DNA of 64,000 nucleotides from positions 6,534,001 to 6,598,000 of the forward strand of contig NZ_CP029193.1 of the NCBI RefSeq assembly GCF_008642355.1, given 5' to 3'. The notes beneath the pieces are model-generated. The model had not been told where the DNA came from. It ran no database searches and saw only the letters and a list, made by a program, of their open reading frames with translations. Shown here piece after piece: positions 1 through 7,720 of this stretch. Position numbers and translations under genes: made by a program. Positions within the stretch are counted from its first letter, which is position 1; the number at the start of each line of letters is the position of its first letter. This DNA comes from Streptomyces venezuelae. Lineage in GTDB: Bacteria; Actinomycetota; Actinomycetes; Streptomycetales; Streptomycetaceae.

Positions 1-1072
1 CGACGACGGCCGCGACGACCACGGCGGCGACCGCGTACTTCACCGCTTGCGGCCCCTTGCCGCGTATCCCTCCGGAGGCACCCGAGGAGGCCCCCGGTGT
101 CGCACCGGCCCGCCGCCGCAGCGTGTCGAGGAGGACCGCGAGCGCGATGACGACACCGATCACGACCTGCTGCCAGAAGGCGGACACGGAGAGGAGGTTG
201 AGGCCGTTGCGCAGCACCGCGAGGATCAGCGCGCCGATGAGCGTGCCGGACGCCTTGCCGACGCCGCCCGCGAGGCTCGCGCCGCCGATGACGACCGCGG
301 CGATGGCGTCGAGCTCGTAGCCCTGCGCGGCCTGCGGCTGCGCGGAGACGAGACGGGACGCGAGGACGATGCCCGCGACGGCCGCGAAGAGGCCGGAGAG
401 CGCGTAGATGACGAGCTTCTGCCGCTTGACGCGCAGGCCGGAGAGGCGGGCCGCCTCTTCGTTGCCGCCGATCGCGTACATGGAGCGCCCGATGAACGTG
501 CGCCCGAGGACCAGCGCCGTGACGAGCCCCATCGCGACCATCACGATCACCGGGACGGGCAGCCGGCCACCGATGGTGTCGCCCAGGTGCGAGACCGAGT
601 CGGGGAACGCGATGGGGCTGCCCTGCGAGATCACCAGGGACAGGCCGCGGGCCACCGACAGCATCGCGAGCGTCGCGATGAACGGCGGGAGTTTCCCGTA
701 CGACACGAGCAGGCCGTTCACGAACCCGCAGGCTATGCCGGTGGCGACGGCGAGGACGACCGCCAGCCACACCGGCAGGCCCTGCGAGGTCGCCGTCCAG
801 GCGAGGACGGTGGCCGACAGCGCGGCCACCGAGCCGACCGACAGGTCGATGCCCGCCGACACGATCACGAAGGTGACACCGAACGCGAGGATCGCGGTGA
901 CCGCGGCCTGCACGCCGACGTTCAGCAGGTTCTGCGTGGTGAGGAAGTCGCCGGAGAGCAGCGACATCGCCACGACGAGGACGATCAGGGCGCTCAGCGC
1001 GCCGTTGTCGAGCAGGACGCGGCGGAGCGAGGCCGTGCCACCCGCGTCGCGCTTCAGGGTTTCAGTGGCCAC
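1..1072 (-). CDS. rbsC: Ribose-type ABC transporter permease (partial, 3' end outside window)
   Basis: Membrane permease of a CUT2 (ribose/xylose/galactose) importer. The GTG start at 1072 overlaps the stop of the ATPase gene by 11 bp, so translation is probably coupled. Visible family features are several hydrophobic helices, the segment GIDLSVGSVAAL, and later VIGGASLAGGVGK, both typical of RbsC-like permeases. The C-terminus becomes Gly/Lys-rich with a last Ala/Val-rich helix and runs off the left edge without a stop in the window. The substrate-binding protein and the kinase expected in such an operon would lie beyond the edge. Ribose is the likely substrate from family resemblance, but other pentoses or hexoses cannot be excluded. 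Confidence 0.88.
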   Translation of the reverse strand, partial: MATETLKRDAGGTASLRRVLLDNGALSALIVLVVAMSLLSGDFLTTQNLLNVGVQAAVTAILAFGVTFVIVSAGIDLSVGSVAALSATVLAWTATSQGLPVWLAVVLAVATGIACGFVNGLLVSYGKLPPFIATLAMLSVARGLSLVISQGSPIAFPDSVSHLGDTIGGRLPVPVIVMVAMGLVTALVLGRTFIGRSMYAIGGNEEAARLSGLRVKRQKLVIYALSGLFAAVAGIVLASRLVSAQPQAAQGYELDAIAAVVIGGASLAGGVGKASGTLIGALILAVLRNGLNLLSVSAFWQQVVIGVVIALAVLLDTLRRRAGATPGASSGASGGIRGKGPQAVKYAVAAVVVAAVV

Positions 1073-2633
1073 GGGAGCCCTCCGCTTCTTCCTTGTTCCG
1101 TGCTGCTGCTTCGTCGTGCGCTGCGTCTCGATGCGGTGCCGCCGTGCTGACGGCGAGCGCCATCACCGCGTCCTGCGTGGCCTCATCGGCCGTCAGCTCA
1201 CCGGCGATCCGGCCCTGCGCCATGACGAGGACCCGGTCGCTCATGCCGAGCACCTCGGGCAGATCGCTGGAGATCATCAGGACCGCGTGCCCGGAGGCCG
1301 TCAGCTCGTTGATGAGCTGGTAGATCTCGACCTTCGCGCCCACGTCGATGCCGCGCGTCGGCTCGTCGAGGATGAGGACCCGGATGTCGGCGAGCAGCCA
1401 CTTGCCGATGACGACCTTCTGCTGGTTGCCGCCGGACAGCGTGCGGACGTGCTGGCCGAGCCCGGCCATGCGCACCCCCAGCTGCTCGGCGATCCGCGCG
1501 GCCGCCCGCTCCTGCCCCTTGAGGTCCACGAGCCCGGCACGCGTCGCCGAACGCAGCGTCACCAGGCCGAGGTTCTCCCGCACGGAGGCGTCGAGGACGA
1601 GCCCCTGCCCCTTGCGGTCCTCGGGGACCAGGCCGATGCCGGCGCCCATCGCCGCGTTCACGTCGTGCCGGGGCAGCCGCTCCCCGCGTACGTCGACGGA
1701 ACCGCCGTCGTACGGATCGGCGCCGAAGACCGCGCGCGCCACCTCGGTGCGGCCCGCACCGACCAGTCCCGCGAGACCGACGACCTCGCCGGCCCGCACC
1801 TCGAAGCTGACGTCGTGGAAGACGCCGTCACGGGTCAGCCCCTCGACGCGGAGCAGTGGCGGACCGGTGTCGGGGTCGGGGCGTTCGCGCGGGTACTGCT
1901 GCTCGATGCTGCGGCCCACCATGAGGCGTACGAGCTCGTCCTCGTCGGTCGAGGCGGGCACCTGGTCGACGCTGCGGCCGTCGCGCAGGACGGTGACGCG
2001 GTCGCCGAGTGCGGCGATCTCCTCCAGGTGGTGGGTGATGAAGACGATGCCGACGCCGTCCTCGCGCAGGGTGCGCACGATGGCGAAGAGCCTGTCGACC
2101 TCCTCGGAGGTGAGGACGGCGGTCGGCTCATCCATGATGAGCACCCGCGCGTCCAGGCTCAGCGCCTTGGCGATCTCGACCATCTGCAGCCGGGCGATGC
2201 CCAGTTCGCGCACCTTCGCGCGCGGCGAGACGCTGACGCCGACCCGCTGGAGCAGCTCCTCCGCGTCGGCCTCCATCTTCCTCCGGTCGACCAGGCCGAA
2301 GCGGCGCGGCTGCCGTCCCAGGAAGATGTTCTCGGCGACGGTCAGGTCGGGGACGAGATTGAACTCCTGGTAGATCGTGGCGATGCCGAGCCGCTCGGCG
2401 TCCTGCGCGCCGTTGATGCGGACCTCGCGCCCCTCGGCGAAGATCCGCCCGCTGTCGGGGCGGTAGGCGCCGGAGAGCATCTTGATGAGGGTGCTCTTGC
2501 CCGCGCCGTTCTCGCCGAGCAGGACGTGCACCTCGCCGCGGCGCAGGTCGAAGTCGACGGAGTCGAGCGCGACGACGCCGGGGAACGTCTTGCGTATCGA
2601 CTCGATGCGCAGCAACTCGTCCTGGTTGCTCAC
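1062..2633 (-). CDS. rbsA: Sugar ABC transporter ATP-binding protein, double NBD (RbsA-like)
   Basis: Protein of 523 residues with two fused ABC ATPase domains that power a CUT2 sugar importer. NBD1 has an intact Walker A (GENGAGKST, residues 40-48), a family-typical replacement of the signature motif (ARLQMVEIAKAL) and Walker B (VLIMDEPTA). NBD2 has the degenerate Walker A usual for RbsA (GLVGAGRTE), a canonical LSGGNQQK signature and Walker B VLILDEPTRGID. The length matches RbsA/MglA (about 500). The GTG start at 2633 overlaps the stop of the upstream LacI gene as GTGA, and the 3' end overlaps the permease start. The gene is therefore the second of a tightly coupled regulator-ATPase-permease unit. 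Family assignment is firm; sugar specificity is inferred. Confidence 0.93.
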   Translation of the reverse strand: MSNQDELLRIESIRKTFPGVVALDSVDFDLRRGEVHVLLGENGAGKSTLIKMLSGAYRPDSGRIFAEGREVRINGAQDAERLGIATIYQEFNLVPDLTVAENIFLGRQPRRFGLVDRRKMEADAEELLQRVGVSVSPRAKVRELGIARLQMVEIAKALSLDARVLIMDEPTAVLTSEEVDRLFAIVRTLREDGVGIVFITHHLEEIAALGDRVTVLRDGRSVDQVPASTDEDELVRLMVGRSIEQQYPRERPDPDTGPPLLRVEGLTRDGVFHDVSFEVRAGEVVGLAGLVGAGRTEVARAVFGADPYDGGSVDVRGERLPRHDVNAAMGAGIGLVPEDRKGQGLVLDASVRENLGLVTLRSATRAGLVDLKGQERAAARIAEQLGVRMAGLGQHVRTLSGGNQQKVVIGKWLLADIRVLILDEPTRGIDVGAKVEIYQLINELTASGHAVLMISSDLPEVLGMSDRVLVMAQGRIAGELTADEATQDAVMALAVSTAAPHRDAAHDEAAARNKEEAEGSRGH

Positions 2634-3679
2634 GGGTTGCTCCTTCGTGCCGAGGTGTCCTCGTCGCGTCCGGGGAGGTTCTCGCCGCAGGAGCGGCGGA
2701 CGACGAGGCGGGCGGGCAGGGTCACGGACCGCGGGCTCCTGCCCTCGATCCGGTCGATCAGCGCGTGGACGGCGGCCCGGCCGAGGTCGGCGGTGGGCTG
2801 CGCGATCGCGGTGACCGGCGGGTCGGTGTGCACGAACCAGGGGATGTCGTCGAACGCGGCGAGCCCGATGTCGTCGGGGACGCGCAGGCCGTGGGCGCGC
2901 AGGGCGTCGAGGGCGCCGAGGGCCATCAGGTTGTCGGCGGCGAAGACGACCTCGGGCGGCTCGGGCAGGGCGAGGAAGCGTTCGGTGGCGCGGCGGCCGC
3001 TGTCCGCCTGGAAGTCGCCCTGGCCGATGTAGGCGTCGGGCAGGGCGATGCCGTGTGCGCGCAGGGCGTCGCGGAACGCCTCGACGCGCTCGCTGCCGGT
3101 CGTCGTGGCGGCCGGGCCCGCGATGATGGCGAGCCTGCGGTGGCCGAGTCCGTGCAGGTGGGCGACGAGGTCGCGGACGGCCTGCCGCCCGTCGGAGCGG
3201 ACGACGGGGACGTCCACACCCGGGATCCACCGGTCCACGAACACCATCGGGGTGCCGGCGCGCACGGCGTCGAGCATCAGCGGGGATCCGCCGTCGGTGG
3301 GGGAGACGAGCAGTCCGTCGATCCGCCGGTCGAGCAGGGTCCGTACGTGGTGATCCTGCAGCTCGGGGCGTTCGTCGGCGTTGCCGATGATCACGCTGTA
3401 GCCGAGCGCGCGGGCGGCCTCCTCGACGGACCGGGCCAGCTCCGTGAAGTACGGGTTCAGGACGTCGCTGATGACCAGGCCCAGCGTGCGGGTCTGGTCG
3501 GTGCGCAGGGAGCGCGCGACGGCGTTGGGGCGGTAACCGAGTGCCTCGACGGCGGCGAGGACCCGGGTGCGGGACGCGGGGCTGACGGAGGGGTGCCCGT
3601 TCAGCACGCGCGACACGGTGGCGACGGACACGCCGGCCTCGGCCGCGACGTCCTTGATGCCCACCGAGCTCGGGGTCAT
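2630..3679 (-). CDS. LacI-family transcriptional regulator of the sugar operon
   Basis: Protein of 349 residues. The N-terminal LacI helix-turn-helix and hinge are clear: IKDVAAEAGVSVATVSRVLN, then GYRPNAVARSL. The rest is a periplasmic-binding-protein-like sugar-sensing domain with ISDVLNPYFTELARSVE and FAADNLMALGALDAL. An AAGGAGGT ribosome site (3689-3696) sits 9 nt before the ATG. Two LacI-type operators lie just upstream at 3698-3734, so it probably represses its own operon and is released by a sugar or sugar phosphate. It is the first gene of the unit and overlaps the ATPase start by 4 bp. By context it is an RbsR-like ribose repressor, but the effector is not shown by sequence. Confidence 0.93.
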   Translation of the reverse strand: MTPSSVGIKDVAAEAGVSVATVSRVLNGHPSVSPASRTRVLAAVEALGYRPNAVARSLRTDQTRTLGLVISDVLNPYFTELARSVEEAARALGYSVIIGNADERPELQDHHVRTLLDRRIDGLLVSPTDGGSPLMLDAVRAGTPMVFVDRWIPGVDVPVVRSDGRQAVRDLVAHLHGLGHRRLAIIAGPAATTTGSERVEAFRDALRAHGIALPDAYIGQGDFQADSGRRATERFLALPEPPEVVFAADNLMALGALDALRAHGLRVPDDIGLAAFDDIPWFVHTDPPVTAIAQPTADLGRAAVHALIDRIEGRSPRSVTLPARLVVRRSCGENLPGRDEDTSARRSNP

Positions 3680-3697
3680 CGTCGGTCCACCTCCTTG

Positions 3698-3734
3698 TGG
3701 AATCGATTACACGGAGGATTGGAAACGATTACAC
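3698..3734 (-). promoter_or_regulatory. Tandem LacI-family operators upstream of the sugar operon
   Basis: Two near-identical boxes in the same orientation, read on the minus strand as GTGTAATCGATTCCA (3698-3712) and GTGTAATCGTTTCCA (3720-3734). Each carries the TAATCGATTA-like core bound by LacI-family repressors. Start-to-start spacing is 22 bp, about two helical turns, so two dimers would sit on one DNA face. The downstream box almost abuts the ribosome binding site, so it would lie in the 5' leader or at the start site. Confidence 0.8.
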
Positions 3735-3811
3735 GGGAGGCTGGCAAGAGGTGGACGCCGCCGGACGCGGGAGTGAGATCTGATCGTGATGATCGACGGG
3801 AGGGGTCGGCC

Positions 3812-5128
3812 CTACGGGAACGGCACCGTCAGCCAAGGGCTGTCCGGGTCCGTGGTCAGGGCCCGGTGCGCGCGCAGCACGTCCGTGTACCAGGAGCCGA
3901 ACGACTCCTCGTCGAAGTGCAGGCAGCGACCGAGGACGTAGCCCGCCGAGAACGTCTCCCAGGAGGTGTACGTGGCACGGGCGGCCTCGGAGGCGCGTTC
4001 CAGGGCCTTGGTCATTTCCGCGTGCGTGGCGTACCGCGCGCCCCTGCCCCAGCGGGCCATCTTCGACGCGCGCCCGATGTCCCACGCCGCGACCGTGCCC
4101 ACGTGCCCGTCGGGCGGCAGGAGCTCGTCGGCGCGGAACCGCGCCTCGTAGCGCAGCACCTTGCCGACCAGGCCGCGCAGGTGCGTCACGAACTGGTCGA
4201 GTTCGGGGTCCTCGCCGGGGCGGTGCGGCTCGCCGGGGCCGCCGGTCTCCGCCACGCGGTGCCGCAGCGCCGCCTCGACCCGGTCGCGCCAGAGCTCCGG
4301 GTCGACGCGGGGACCGTGCCGCCGGGCCGGGGCCGTACGGGCGTCCAGGACGAAGTCCCAGTACCAGGGGCTGACGTCACGGGTGAGCAGCCGCTCCTGG
4401 AGGGACAGCCAGTCGTCGCGGTCGTGCACGCCCCACCACTCCTCCAGGCGGCCGATCTCGTTGTGGTGGCCTGCGCCGTGCCAGTCGACGGTGTTCCAGG
4501 CGTCGCCGTTGGTGAAGCACAGGTGCGCGCCGCATGCCAGGCCGTGCAGGAGGGGACTGCCCGTCTCGGGCGCGCCCGTGCGGCGCGTGTCGATGCGGTT
4601 CCCCAGGCCGTCGGCGCGGTGGTACGTGTCGTGCAGGTCCGCCCAGACCTCGCGCTCGTCGTCGGTGGTCAGGAAGAACTGCCGGCACGGTGTCGCGGCG
4701 TTCACCACGAGCAGGTCGACGTCGTCGGGGCAGCCCTGGGCGAGCGAGTCCAGCGTGACGTACTCGTAGACGACTGCCGGGTGCGGGCGGGGCAGCACGC
4801 CCGCCGTGTAGACCTGCGCGACCTTCCTGCCGTCCGGCAGGTCGACGGTGAGCAACTCGCTCTCGGTGGCGTCGCGTTCCGTCTCCGTGACGGACACCGG
4901 GCGGTAGAGCCCCTCGACGGCTATCGCCCGCAGATAGCCGTACGCGTCGTTCTCCCGGCACAGCTCGTACAGGTGCGCCTCCAGGTCGGCGGGCGCCTGC
5001 CAGGGACTGCCGTCCGCCGGGGCCGGGAAGTCGGGGAAGACCTCGTCGTGGAGCTCGGCCCCCATGCCGTACGCGCCACCGGGGGCGGCGTGTCCGTCGA
5101 GCATGGGGCCGTGCGTCGGGTCGTGCAT
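3812..5128 (-). CDS. DUF1266 domain-containing protein
   Basis: Protein of 438 residues of unknown function. The C-terminal part (about 190-438) matches the DUF1266 pattern: a Trp-rich start (LEEWWGVHDRDDWLSLQERL), then an AWDIGRASKMARWG helix, and TSWETFSAGYVLGRCLHFDE. The first 180 residues have no assignment I can support. There is no signal peptide or membrane segment, so it is probably cytosolic. The ATG at 5128 is preceded by a GGAGAGA-type ribosome site about 7 nt away. It lies 50 bp downstream of the P450 gene on the same strand and may be co-transcribed with it, but nothing links the two biochemically. Confidence 0.8.
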   Translation of the reverse strand: MHDPTHGPMLDGHAAPGGAYGMGAELHDEVFPDFPAPADGSPWQAPADLEAHLYELCRENDAYGYLRAIAVEGLYRPVSVTETERDATESELLTVDLPDGRKVAQVYTAGVLPRPHPAVVYEYVTLDSLAQGCPDDVDLLVVNAATPCRQFFLTTDDEREVWADLHDTYHRADGLGNRIDTRRTGAPETGSPLLHGLACGAHLCFTNGDAWNTVDWHGAGHHNEIGRLEEWWGVHDRDDWLSLQERLLTRDVSPWYWDFVLDARTAPARRHGPRVDPELWRDRVEAALRHRVAETGGPGEPHRPGEDPELDQFVTHLRGLVGKVLRYEARFRADELLPPDGHVGTVAAWDIGRASKMARWGRGARYATHAEMTKALERASEAARATYTSWETFSAGYVLGRCLHFDEESFGSWYTDVLRAHRALTTDPDSPWLTVPFP

Positions 5129-5178
5129 GGGTGTGTCTCTCCGCTCGGGCGCTGCGCCGGTCCTGGCGATCTTGCACC

Positions 5179-6621
5179 CTACGCGGGCACCTCGACCCGC
5201 ACCGACTTCAGGCCGTTGATGAAGTGAGAGACCAGACGGCGCGGCGGAGCGGCGAGGCGCAGGGCGGGCAGGGCGCGCGCCACCTCCTCGTGGAACACGC
5301 GCAGTTGGAGCCGTGCGAAGTGCGCGCCGAGGCAGACGTGCGGTCCTTCGCCGAACGCCACGTGGGGGTTGGGCGAGCGGGACAGGTCGAGGCGGTGCGG
5401 GTCGGTGAACACGCGCTCGTCGTGGTGGGCGGACGCGTGGAACACGACGACCTTGTCCCCGGCCGCGACGCGGGTCCCTGCCAGCACCGTGTCGCGGACC
5501 GCCGTGCGCCGGAAACTGAGCACCGGCGGGTGGCGGCGCAGGAGTTCGTCGACGGCGGTGCCGGCATCGACTCGCCCGGCGCGCAGCCGCTCGTACTCGC
5601 CGGGGTTCTCCGCGAGCGCGAGGAGCCCGCCGGGAGCGGCGCTGCGCACGGTGTCGTTGCCCGCGACGGTGAGGAGGAAGAAGAACATCTCCATTTCGGG
5701 CGCGGTGAGTTCGGGGTCACGGGCGAGGATCGTGAGGATGTCGTCGCCGGGGTGGTCGCGTTTGTGCGCGGCCAGCGTGCGCGCGTACGCGAACATGTCG
5801 GCCAGCATCGCGGGGGAGCGCGGGTTGACCGGCTCGCCGTCGGGGCCGAGGACGGGCGGGGGTGCCTCGTCCGGGTCCTGGTAGCCGATGACGCGCTGTG
5901 TCCAGTGCAGGAGCAGGCCGCGGTCGGCGGGCGGGACGCCCAACAGGTCGGCGAGGTTGAGCAGGGCGTAGTCGTCGGTGACGGCGGTGACGACGTCGAA
6001 GGTGCCGTCACCGGTGCGGGCCTGCTCCAGGGCGGAGGCGAGGAGCGTACGGGCCCGGTCGCGCACCCTGGCCTCGAAGCGCTCGACGAGCCGCGGGGTG
6101 AACGCGCGGCTGACCAGTCTGCGCAGCCTCCCGTGGTCGCCGCCCCCGGCCGTGGACGCGGCGGTGGTTGCGGCGGCGGTTGCGGGGTCCTGGTTGAGCA
6201 TCATGCGCCGGATGAACGGCAGGTCGTCCGGGGCGGGATCGCGGATCTGGGTGGCGCCCAGGTACGAGGAGTACGTCGCCGCGTCCTTGAGTACGCGTAC
6301 GACGTCCGCGTGCCGGGTGACCGCCCAGAAGCCGGGGCCCGCGGGCCAGCCGAGCACCGCGGACTCGTCCTGCCAGGCGACGGGGTGGTGGTCGCGCAGG
6401 ATGCGGTAGCGGGCGTGGGGGATGCCGGAGGCGTATAGGCGGGGGTCGAAGATGTCGGGGACGTCTGGGACGTCGGGGGTGTCAGGGGTGTGGGGAGTGG
6501 CGGGGGTGGCGCGGGTGCTGGTCATGCCGGGGGCGCCGGGGGGCTGGGGGGTGCCGGGGGTTTCGGGGAGGCGGGGGGCGGGCGGTGGGGGCGTCCGGTG
6601 CTGTGCGTCGCGCCGACTCAC
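5179..6621 (-). CDS. Cytochrome P450, CYP125/CYP124-like
   Basis: Soluble bacterial P450 of 480 residues. Visible motifs are the I-helix AGNDT, the K-helix ELLRR (ExxR) and the heme loop AFGEGPHVCLG with the Cys ligand near residue 430. The region SSYLGATQIRDP and LVSRAFTPRLVERFE resembles the sterol/fatty-acid hydroxylases CYP125, CYP124 and CYP142. The usual DPPEHxRLR element is altered: an Ala/Thr/Gly-rich insertion separates MMLNQDP from HGRLRRLVSRAF. The first 55 residues are Pro/Thr-rich repeats of low complexity. The GTG start at 6621 overlaps the hydrolase stop as GTGA; an internal ATG 31 codons later is an alternative. Substrate unknown; a steroid or lipid is a family-based guess. 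Confidence 0.88.
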   Translation of the reverse strand: MSRRDAQHRTPPPPAPRLPETPGTPQPPGAPGMTSTRATPATPHTPDTPDVPDVPDIFDPRLYASGIPHARYRILRDHHPVAWQDESAVLGWPAGPGFWAVTRHADVVRVLKDAATYSSYLGATQIRDPAPDDLPFIRRMMLNQDPATAAATTAASTAGGGDHGRLRRLVSRAFTPRLVERFEARVRDRARTLLASALEQARTGDGTFDVVTAVTDDYALLNLADLLGVPPADRGLLLHWTQRVIGYQDPDEAPPPVLGPDGEPVNPRSPAMLADMFAYARTLAAHKRDHPGDDILTILARDPELTAPEMEMFFFLLTVAGNDTVRSAAPGGLLALAENPGEYERLRAGRVDAGTAVDELLRRHPPVLSFRRTAVRDTVLAGTRVAAGDKVVVFHASAHHDERVFTDPHRLDLSRSPNPHVAFGEGPHVCLGAHFARLQLRVFHEEVARALPALRLAAPPRRLVSHFINGLKSVRVEVPA

Positions 6622-7508
6622 GCGGCGCCGTCTCCGTCCCTCACCCCGTCTCCATCTCTGCCGCCGTCTCCCTCCTCGCCCCCGGCCCCGTCCGTGACGT
6701 CGTTCTCGCCGGTGAACCCCTCCCCGCCCTCGCTCGCGTCGCCCTCCGCGCGCAGGAAGTCCTCGACCGTGCGGATCAGTTCAAGGGGCACCTCGTCCAT
6801 CGCGTAGTGACCCGCCCCCGGCAGCTCCGCCAGCTCGCCCTGCGGGTACGAGCGCAGCCAGGTGCGGCGCATCAGGTCCGCGGAGAGCGCGGGGTCGAGC
6901 GCCCCGGTGACCGCGAGCGCCGCCACGGGCGAACCCTCGACCTCGGTGTGGAAGTCGTCGCCCGCCCAGGAGTCCAGCCAGGCACGGAAGGCCTTCGCGT
7001 CGCTGACCGCGAGCGAGCGGCGGACCATCCGGTCGAGCCAGGCCTGTGGACGTACGCCACCCGTGGTGATGTCGATGATGGTGCGGCGGCTCTCCGGATC
7101 CTGTGCGGCGGAGGCGAACAACTCCCACTGTTCGGGCGGCAGGCGCAGCCCCGAAGCGGGTACGGGCGACACGCCGACCAGGCGGCGCACCCGGTGCGGG
7201 GCGACGGCCAGGACGCGCTGGGCGACGCTGCCGCCCATGGAATGCCCGATCAGCGAGAACCGCTCCCAGCCGAGGTGGTCCGCCAGGTCGAGCACGTCGG
7301 CGGCGCCCTCGGTGGTGGTGTACGCGCCGGCCGTGTCCTTGGCCTCGCCGTACCCGCGCAGGTCCACCACCGCGTACGTGAACGCGGCGGTGTCGAGGTC
7401 CGCGAGCACCGGCTCGTACGCCGACCGGTCCGCGAACCAGCCGTGGACCGCGATCACCTTGTGCGGGCCTTCACCGAGCAGGGTGTGCGGGAGCGGGAAA
7501 GGGTTCAC
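6618..7508 (-). CDS. Alpha/beta-fold hydrolase
   Basis: Protein of 296 residues with the alpha/beta hydrolase fold. The oxyanion region HGWFADRS is followed by the nucleophile elbow GHSMGGS (Ser near residue 90), a likely acid in TGALDP and the catalytic His in GAGHYAM. Closest in style to non-heme peroxidase or esterase-like hydrolases. The GTG at 7508 was chosen because GGAG lies 5 nt upstream and the conserved fold begins at once (NPFPLPHTLLGEG). The last 40 residues are an odd acidic Gly/Asp/Glu-rich tail. The stop overlaps the start of the P450 gene as GTGA, so the two are translationally coupled and may act on the same substrate. Confidence 0.88.
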   Translation of the reverse strand: MNPFPLPHTLLGEGPHKVIAVHGWFADRSAYEPVLADLDTAAFTYAVVDLRGYGEAKDTAGAYTTTEGAADVLDLADHLGWERFSLIGHSMGGSVAQRVLAVAPHRVRRLVGVSPVPASGLRLPPEQWELFASAAQDPESRRTIIDITTGGVRPQAWLDRMVRRSLAVSDAKAFRAWLDSWAGDDFHTEVEGSPVAALAVTGALDPALSADLMRRTWLRSYPQGELAELPGAGHYAMDEVPLELIRTVEDFLRAEGDASEGGEGFTGENDVTDGAGGEEGDGGRDGDGVRDGDGAA

Positions 7509-7720
7509 GACGACTCCGATCGCCGACGGGGTCCGGGGCGGCACCGGACGGTGCGGGACGTGACCACGGTGTCCCGGGCCGCGGTGTCGCGCAAGGGTGC
7601 GCGCGCCGCCCGTTCCCATGTTCGACCAGCGGGGAGGGGGATGCCGGGCGTGTTGCCGGGGTGCGGGGTGAACTTGGCGGACGGCCTGCGGTGCGGTGCC
7701 GCGGTTGGTCAGAATGTGGC

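Noticed and set aside
408..3032. Long open frame on the plus strand (874 residues) over the sugar operon
   Set aside because: Antisense shadow of rbsA and the LacI gene caused by high GC at third positions; its protein is compositionally odd and resembles nothing, while the minus strand carries clear ABC and LacI motifs.
2765..5227. Plus-strand open frame of 820 residues
   Set aside because: Covers the ends of two unrelated minus-strand genes and the operator region; no domain seen.
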